Shown here: positions 58,841 through 64,000 of the stretch, in pieces
Position numbering within the stretch: position 1 is the stretch's first letter
Layout of the letters: each line of letters opens with the position of its first letter
Assembly (NCBI RefSeq): GCF_025370935.1
Contig: NC_133485.1
Span: forward strand, 1,177,257-1,241,256
Direction: 5' to 3'
Source: Choristoneura fumiferana
Taxonomy: Eukaryota; Arthropoda; Insecta; Lepidoptera; Tortricidae
DNA: 64,000 bases
Notes under the pieces: generated by a model
Told to the model about the DNA's origin: nothing
Seen by the model: only the letters and a program-made list of their open reading frames with translations
Databases searched by the model: none
Translations under genes and position numbers: made by a program

Positions 58841-59370
58841 AGGGATGTTTACAAAAACAACATAACTAACATTTTTGACGGATTTGCGGATTTGAGTTAT
58901 TGGTATCATTAGTGTTCGTCTAAGATGGAGCTGCAAGTAGTGCAAATGATATTGTCCACAAAAGACCCCATTTCTCCAAAATTGTTACTTTAAAATATAA
59001 CCATTTTATAAAAACTACATAACTACATTATTTTTATAGAACAATGACAAAAGCAGCGGATGTAAGGGTTAAAAAAGTCCACATATTGTATTTCTTAGAT
59101 TAAGAAAACAATTTCCTAGATAACTTCGTTTTACTTTCGTACAAAAAGAACATAGCTAACAAAATTTACAAAAACTGCATAAGTGACGAACCCATTTTAC
59201 TACTTTATTCAACAAATACTGGTCAAGTATATATCTTAACTATTGACCACTTACAAAAATAACCTATAAAATATTTATAACTTTAAATGACTAGTACGTA
59301 AAAAGACATTTAGTTTTTCGTTTCCAGTAAAATAATATCTAGCGTAGTTATGTTTTTTTTAAACATCCCT
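58841..59370. mobile_element. Candidate TIR element, 530 bp, with internal sub-repeats
   Basis: Left end AGGGATGTTTACAAAAACA then ACATAACTA; right end TAGTTATGTTTTTTTTAAA then CATCCCT, mirrored apart from a small indel. Inside are diverged repeats of the subterminal word (AAAACTACATAACTAC, AAAGAACATAGCTAAC, AAAACTGCATAAGTGAC). Such subterminal repeats are a feature of some cut-and-paste elements. No target duplication is obvious and there is no coding capacity. Confidence 0.55.
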
Positions 59371-59985
59371 TTTTTGTACTTAATTGTCAAACAAATTTTC
59401 ACAATCAATTTGCCTTTGGCTAACTGACCACCCTATTTGGTATTACAGTCGCGAGCGCAGAATAAATCGGGAATAGTTATCTTGCGTAAGCAACCAAAAA
59501 CCGAAAAAGGTCGCCAGCCCAATCGGACTTTATCTTGTTGATTAATTCAGTCAGCCTGTATTATGGAGAGTTTTTGGAACCCGATGTATCATACAAACGA
59601 TTGCAGTAGCTGTTTCCCTTAATTTGACAAAAATAAAAAAAGTTCGTGATTCAAGCCTCGTCGTAATTTGGAGTCTTAAAAATTCTATATATAAAAAAAA
59701 AACAAAAAGCAAGCCTAAGCCTAAGGGTTAAAGAAAATGGTGGTGATTTTGGGTCGGTACTGGTACCTTGTAGTTTTTAGAATTTATAGCATTCAGTGCA
59801 AAACTATATTGTGCGGGAATAATGAGGAACCCTTATAGCAGGGGGTATAAATAGACGACAGCGTAACCCTGTTACTAAGGGTGTTGGTAAGAAAACTTTG
59901 GAGTTTAATCTTGATGCAGCCAGTCTTTTTGTTACCGTCGAATAGCCCCTCGCGTGAGTAACCCTGCCTTCTATGACCCTGCGCT
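59371..59985. other. Gene-free stretch
   Basis: Mixed sequence with A-runs near 59690-59710. No gene is seen; minus-strand frames at 59793-60064 overlap the LINE end and are not genes. Confidence 0.35.
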
Positions 59986-60185
59986 GGAGTAAACGAGTTC
60001 TTGAGTGGAGACCGCATCTCGGCAAACGTAGGTAGGACGCCCTCCGGCCAGGTGAAGTGACCATCTGCGAAAGGCTGCTGCTAGAAGCTGGATGCGTCTA
60101 GCCGAGTACAGGGCGCAATGGCGCTCTTCGAGGGAGACCTATGACCAGCACTGGACTGCTATATAGGCTGATGATGATGATGATG
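59986..60185 (+). mobile_element. RTE-type LINE 3'-end fragment
   Basis: The plus strand reads, in one frame, GRPPARWSDHLRKAAARSWM followed by RLAEYRAQWRSSRETYDQHW and then a (GATGAT)n tail at 60169-60187. This is the C-terminus of the reverse-transcriptase ORF with its simple tail. It is 5'-truncated. Confidence 0.75.
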
Positions 60186-60990
60186 ATAATTCCGGGGGAA
60201 AACGAGCAGGATGATGGAAAGCTATGATAGATGTGTTGCCGGCCCTTTGAGAAAAGAGTAAGCTTGTTTTTTGAAAACACTCAAGTCAACCGGTCCAAAC
60301 ACACTGGCGCTGCAGGCTGATTCCAAGTTTCATCATATTCTTTTCACCAGAAAAACGTGAAAGTATGAAGCTGAAATAACAGCATATAAATACTTAGCCT
60401 CTTAAGTTCTGACTTTTTTTAAATACATAATAATGTAAATATAGTCATGGTCAGTTTAATGTAAAAAAATGTTATGTTTAGTTCTACAGACCGGGCCAAG
60501 AATACCTAATTAGTTATGTAATTTTGTAAATGATTTCAATTAGTTTTAAAGTTATTATTTTATATAAATGTTTGTTCTCCACATATATTCCGTAGTTTTT
60601 CTTATAATTTCTACTTCATAAAGTACGCAAGTACTTTCAAGGTTAGATTTGCTGTAATTTTGTTACTTTTGTGTGGCAGCCGAAATCGAACCCAATCCTG
60701 TTAATGCAAGTCCGGATGGGAACCGAATGAATGTTAAACTGTGGGGCCCAATTAATTTGGCCCGCCTTGTAGGGGCGGTTTATGCGTTACTATCCGAGCG
60801 TAGTTCACATCTCCATAGGACCATGTTTACACGGCAGCACTGGAAGGTATTTTATATGCGATCCGTCCTATTTGGTTCATACCTACATAATTTATAGAAG
60901 TAAGTTTGAAAATACTTTTGTACACAAAAAGTACTGTTGTGAAATGCGTAATCTAAGAGAGTTAGTATTTATGCATCTCAACACATTCAT
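60186..60990. other. Gene-free stretch
   Basis: AT-rich DNA. The patch at 60680-60790 is GC-richer (CCGAAATCGAACCCAATCCT) with a 74-codon plus-strand frame but nothing recognisable. Confidence 0.35.
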
Positions 60991-61069
60991 CATTTGACGT
61001 TCACGTCACGTTTGTGATTGGTTAAATAACTAAATGAGCCAATCACAAGCAAGACTGTAACGTCAAATG
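60991..61069. repeat. Near-palindrome, 79 bp
   Basis: CATTTGACGTTCAC and TTTGTGATTGGTT on the left pair with AGCCAATCACAAG and GTAACGTCAAATG on the right, leaving an AAATAACTAAAT loop. It is probably a tiny MITE. No target duplication is evident. Confidence 0.5.
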
Positions 61070-61137
61070 GACCTTTCGGTTCTAACGCCATCTAGCGGTG
61101 TTTCGTCTGTCAAGAAACCCCACGCAAACTAAGATTT

Positions 61138-61240
61138 TGAAGAACAAAAGATTTCTAGCAATAGAAAAGATTCGAACCCGTATCTCCACTGGCTTTACGC
61201 GCCAGAGGCGTCCTATTAACTTATCTACCGGGAATCAGGC
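61138..61240 (-). repeat. Possible tRNA-derived SINE head
   Basis: On the minus strand TACGGGTTCGAATCTTTT is box B-like, and TAGATAAGTTAATAGGACGC, about 50 bases upstream, could be a box A region. Flanking sequence (CGCCATCTAGCGGTG at 61087) fits dispersed DNA. The cloverleaf is not intact. Confidence 0.35.
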
Positions 61241-61410
61241 CAATCAGCCAAAAATTGTAACTGCTCACATACATCAAATAGTGACGTGTAGTGCCATCTA
61301 TCGCAACCATCAGAAACTACGATTCTGACGTTTCAAATCAGTTGGAAGGCGTAAGACCGTCGACGCGTGATCAGACCTACACCTCTTTTGCAAAATCATT
61401 AAAAGTTTAA

Positions 61411-61565
61411 CCCCCTTATTCATAAACGACAATGAAACCTATTTTAGTTAAAATGCCGCTAAAATTCGTTTGTCCTTATCTGTCACTTCGACATTTGTAT
61501 TTGTTAGAAAGGGACAAAGCATTTGTTAGTTAACATAGGCTTGTTAAGTTTTATGAATAAGGGGG
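61411..61565. mobile_element. Palindromic MITE, 155 bp, TAA target duplication
   Basis: The ends CCCCCTTATTCATAAA and TTTATGAATAAGGGGG are exact inverted copies. TAA lies on both sides (61408-61410 and 61566-61568). This is the second TAA-flanked, PIF/Harbinger-like MITE in the window, with unrelated termini from the one at 38314. Confidence 0.85.
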
Positions 61566-61637
61566 TAAGACTCGATGCAGTTTTTTTAATATTATGTTGA
61601 ACTGGTTCCGCAACATTTATTTATGGATCACGACTTA

Positions 61638-61818
61638 GAAAAGGTGCCCGACATTGTCATTTCAAAATTCAGTATCTCAAAAACAGCTCTACCAATTTTT
61701 ATCAAATATAGCTAAGAATCATCGCAACGAACCTCGCTTTCACGTTAAAAAAACGCATCAAAATCAGTCCGTTTCAGAGCTAAAACGTCACAGACAGATA
61801 GCATCGGGCGGGGATTAA
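61638..61818 (-). repeat. Diverged AAAAAGTTGG-family repeat
   Basis: AAAAGGTGCCCGACATTGTC, ATCTCAAAAACAGCTCTACC, AATTTTTATCAAATATAGC, AACGCATCAAAATCAGTCCG and GGGCGGGGATTAAAA follow the order of 58334-58561 with many changes. Confidence 0.55.
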
Positions 61819-62209
61819 AAATACAGTTTTGCAATCAGGGGATTTCCAGAAACGTCGATAATATTAAAAGTAGAACATTCGTGTTACAGTATCAAATACT
61901 TACGTACATAAGCATTTATTTCAAATCGGATATGGCAGACACTCTGACGGGAGATAAGATATCAATATTGTCATCGCTATATTTAGACGTAGCTGGATTG
62001 TTTCTTCGGCTGTAACAATTTAAGATCCAAATGACAGATATTCAATCTTAAGTGGGTTTCAAATTAACGATCGTGACAGTACATATTTTTTATAAGCTAG
62101 GTTTGTGAAATCATTCATGTTGCATTACATGGCGGTACTCGATTGACCACTACAAACTCGTTGGCTTTACAGCCTCGCAATGTAATGCAACTTGCACGGT
62201 TTTTCTTGC

Positions 62210-62400
62210 AAGTCTAAACTCGGCTTAAGTCGCGTATTGGCAAGCGTGGCGTGGGACGCCCTCAGACTAGATGGAGCGATGATCTTCGCAAGGTGGCTGG
62301 CAAGAACTGGATGAGAGTGGCCGACGATCGCGCTCAGCAGCGTTCAGTTGGAGAGGCCTTTGTCCAGCAGTGGACTAAGATAGGCCATCATAGGTTTGTA
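62210..62400 (+). mobile_element. RTE-type LINE 3'-end fragment
   Basis: The plus strand reads RKRGVGRPQTRWSDDLRKVA, then GKNWMRVADDRAQQRSVG and EAFVQQWTKIGHH before frame loss at the tail. This is the C-terminus of the LINE endonuclease/reverse-transcriptase, well preserved. The tail is CATCAGCATCAT-like. The open frame from 62251 is this fragment and not a host gene. Confidence 0.8.
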
Positions 62401-62469
62401 AGTATCATCAGCATCATAAGCCGGAAGACTTCCATTGTTAAAGAACAGCAGCGGGCAACAGCTAATTAC

Positions 62470-62640
62470 GAAAATACAAACTGAAATATAGATGCACAGA
62501 AAAACCAGATAAATAAGACCAGCGCTGGGAATCGAACCCAGGTCCTCCAGGTCGGAAAGTTTCTCGATGAGGGCTACGGCATAGATGTCGCTAGTGTCGC
62601 TGCTTAAGTGGCTAAATAAGAAACAACACAAGCTGAGATA
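62470..62640 (-). mobile_element. SINE copy, left member of a head-to-head pair
   Basis: On the minus strand AGGACCTGGGTTCGATTCCC and AGCGCTGGTCTTAT lead into a body ending CTATATTTCAGTTTGTATTT. Its 77-bp 3' part (62470-62546) is an inverted copy of 62720-62796 with about two mismatches. The 5' part differs from that of the partner (GCCGTAGCCCTCATCGAGA on the minus strand), so the two copies have different head variants. Confidence 0.75.
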
Positions 62641-62676
62641 TGAGGTGCATAGGAGAAATTCGTGTCTGTATCGTTG

Positions 62677-62796
62677 CCCAGCGGTGGTGTAGCGGTATAG
62701 CACACGGCACGGAATGCCGAGGACCTGGGTTCGATTCCCAGCGCTGGTCTTATTTTTCTGGTTTTTCTGTGCATCTATATTTAAGTTTGTATTTTC
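62677..62796 (+). mobile_element. SINE copy, right member of the pair, with tRNA-like head
   Basis: 62677-62749 is a 73-nt tRNA-like unit: 6 of 7 acceptor pairs (CCCAGCG with CGCTGGT), a GTGTAGCGGTATAGCAC D-arm, an anticodon arm CGGC/GCCG with loop ACGGAAT, and a CTGGGTTCGATTCCCAG T-arm. The loop lacks the invariant T33 and the unit runs straight into a SINE body, so it is a SINE head and not a tRNA gene. Confidence 0.75.
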
Positions 62797-63489
62797 GATA
62801 TAGGTTTTACGGGATGACCGTAAAAGTAACAAAAATTTGGAATTGAAATAAAAAATACAAAAAGATTCCAAAAAACCAATCTTAGCTACTTACGAAAAAA
62901 AAAACAATTTTTGCTGGACTATCCAAAAAAAAACTGAATTTTTGTAAAAGAAACTCAAATATTTGTAAGTTGTTTATATACGAGTATGTAAGTTCAAATT
63001 ATCCAAATATTTTTTTAATTGTGACATATTAAGTTGGTAATTAAATAAAAATCGATCAGTTATTCAAATCCCAAACAAATACCAAAGCTATTTAAAAGGC
63101 TAATTTCTGCACTTATTGAAGGTGAGATAGGACGTTAAGCTTTGCAATTAGGACCAATTGTAAAGTATAAAAAAAACTAGCCCCTTTTTTAAGGCGCGGG
63201 TCTAACCCAAAAATGATGGATGATTAAAATGCTTAAAAATGTAACAAAAAATAAACCTTTCGAGGTTCACGAGACTACATAATTAATTACATATTGTTTT
63301 GTTAAGATTAATTGGTAAGGTCAGCGATTAAAACGAATGCATGTCTGAATTTGGTTAGAACTTATTTTATGAAATATACAGCAGATAAAAATAAGTTACG
63401 ATTACAATTGAAGTAAAAACAATAAAATACATAATAATATACAATTTGCCAGTCTTGTCCCTGCGGAGGAGTGCCCAGTCTACGTTTTT
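62797..63489. other. Gene-free stretch
   Basis: AT-rich DNA with A-runs near 62897 and 62930. Nothing recognisable. Confidence 0.4.
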
Positions 63490-63512
63490 AGGGTTCCGTA
63501 CGAAATCGTAGA
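63490..63512 (+). repeat. GGTTCCGT-type repeat, fragment
   Basis: TTTAGGGTTCCGTACGAAAT matches the border word of the family at 33380-33465; the remainder is not recognisable. Confidence 0.35.
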
Positions 63513-63667
63513 TATCTATTATAACAATCCAGTGTTAGCAGAGCCTGTCTCCTAAGCAAAATGTACGCTGTGTCAGGTAATTTTGGATGGTAAGTGACAT
63601 AGACAGACATAAAATCAAATACTGTTTAACGCACTGATTAAATTAACTAAAAGAACTGATTAAAGCC

Positions 63668-63765
63668 GGAAACAAGCCGCCTGCCAACCGAAGCAACAGG
63701 AGGTCTATGGGGGAGGTCTATGTCCAACAGTGGACGTCCTATGGCTGAGATTGATGATGATGATG
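63668..63765 (+). mobile_element. RTE-type LINE 3'-end fragment
   Basis: CCGAAGCAACAGGAGGTCTA, GGTCTATGTCCAACAGTGGA and CGTCCTATGGCTGAGATTGA end in (TGATGA)n. This is the same type of tail as the LINE fragment at 34294-34490 (there on the minus strand), including CCGAAGCAACTGGAGGTCTA. It holds only the last ~25 codons and the tail, with an internal repeat of GGAGGTCTATG. Confidence 0.65.
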
Positions 63766-63977
63766 TACGCACTGTTGTTCGCCATTGTATTCACCATCCC
63801 TTTCTACCCTCTTTTTATACCATGTGTCAGAAAGAAGTAAACAACTAGGCCTCTGGACAGTACCCAATGCTATCAAAATGAATGTTCGGATGAGACATTT
63901 GGAAGCACATTAAGAAAAACTTCTTTTGGACAAGTCATTGTACCTACTCTAAGAGTATAGTGAAATATTATGTTGAC

Positions 63978-64000
63978 ACTAGCTTATGCCCGCGGCTCCG
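63978..64000 (+). repeat. Start of an ACTAGCTTTTGCCCG-family repeat, cut by the window end
   Basis: ACTAGCTTATGCCCGCGGCT matches the 5' end of the copies at 811 and 22281, up to the last base of the window. Confidence 0.6.

Noticed and set aside
62677..62749. Functional tRNA gene
   Set aside because: The 73-nt fold is close, but one acceptor pair is lost, T33 is missing from the anticodon loop, and the unit continues into a SINE body that is repeated next door.
62344..62871. 175-codon minus-strand frame
   Set aside because: It runs through two SINE copies and a LINE 3' end; the readable parts are repeat translation.
1..64000. CRISPR array, bacterial operon, phage or viral insertion
   Set aside because: No regularly spaced repeats, no prokaryotic-style gene packing and no recognisable viral protein frames in either strand.

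Overview
The window is lepidopteran (moth or butterfly) nuclear DNA. It is AT-rich and intron/intergenic-like, and it is littered with short repeats typical of Lepidoptera: elements starting ACTAGCTTTTGCCCG, tRNA-headed SINEs with (GATGAT)n tails, RTE-type LINE 3' ends encoding an RT C-terminus of the form GRPQTRW...VQQW, and palindromic MITEs with TAA target duplications. The order-level assignment rests on these repeats and on the Sox protein; the species cannot be named from the sequence.

Only one gene is certain. The exon at 48585-49310 (+) encodes the HMG box and whole C-terminus of a SoxC-group transcription factor (orthologue of Drosophila Sox14 and vertebrate SOX4/11/12). It starts at a clean 3' splice site in phase 0, twelve codons before the RPMNAFMVW motif. 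The N-terminal coding exon(s) were not found in the window. The several kb after the stop contain candidate poly(A) signals and are probably 3' UTR in part.

The largest structure is a roughly 9.2-kb duplication. Bases 1-9150 reappear in the same orientation at 21463-30651 at about 1-2% divergence by eye. Copy A ends exactly at a 100-N assembly gap (9151-9250). That geometry suggests an uncollapsed second haplotype (haplotig) more than a biological tandem duplication. Neither copy shows a supported gene, and the longest open frames differ between copies by amino-acid-changing substitutions.

Layout: 1-9150 copy A (mostly unique non-coding DNA, two LINE/SINE-like repeats, one hAT-like MITE); gap; 9251-21462 unique AT-rich DNA with a MITE-like element (10981-11386), a two-unit repeat (10230-10600), a LINE tail with an internal tandem duplication (12881-13270), a long diverged inverted repeat (17036-18028) and two small GC-rich islands; 21463-30651 copy B; 30652-38455 repeats, a probable minus-strand gene remnant (31664-33069), and a candidate promoter plus 30-codon membrane ORF (36771-36940); 38455-48584 mostly featureless DNA upstream of the SoxC exon; 49311-54835 SoxC 3' region; 54836-64000 dense transposon debris, including several inverted-repeat elements and a head-to-head SINE pair.

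There is no operon-like organisation, CRISPR array, rRNA gene or functional tRNA gene. The tRNA-like sequences are SINE heads.
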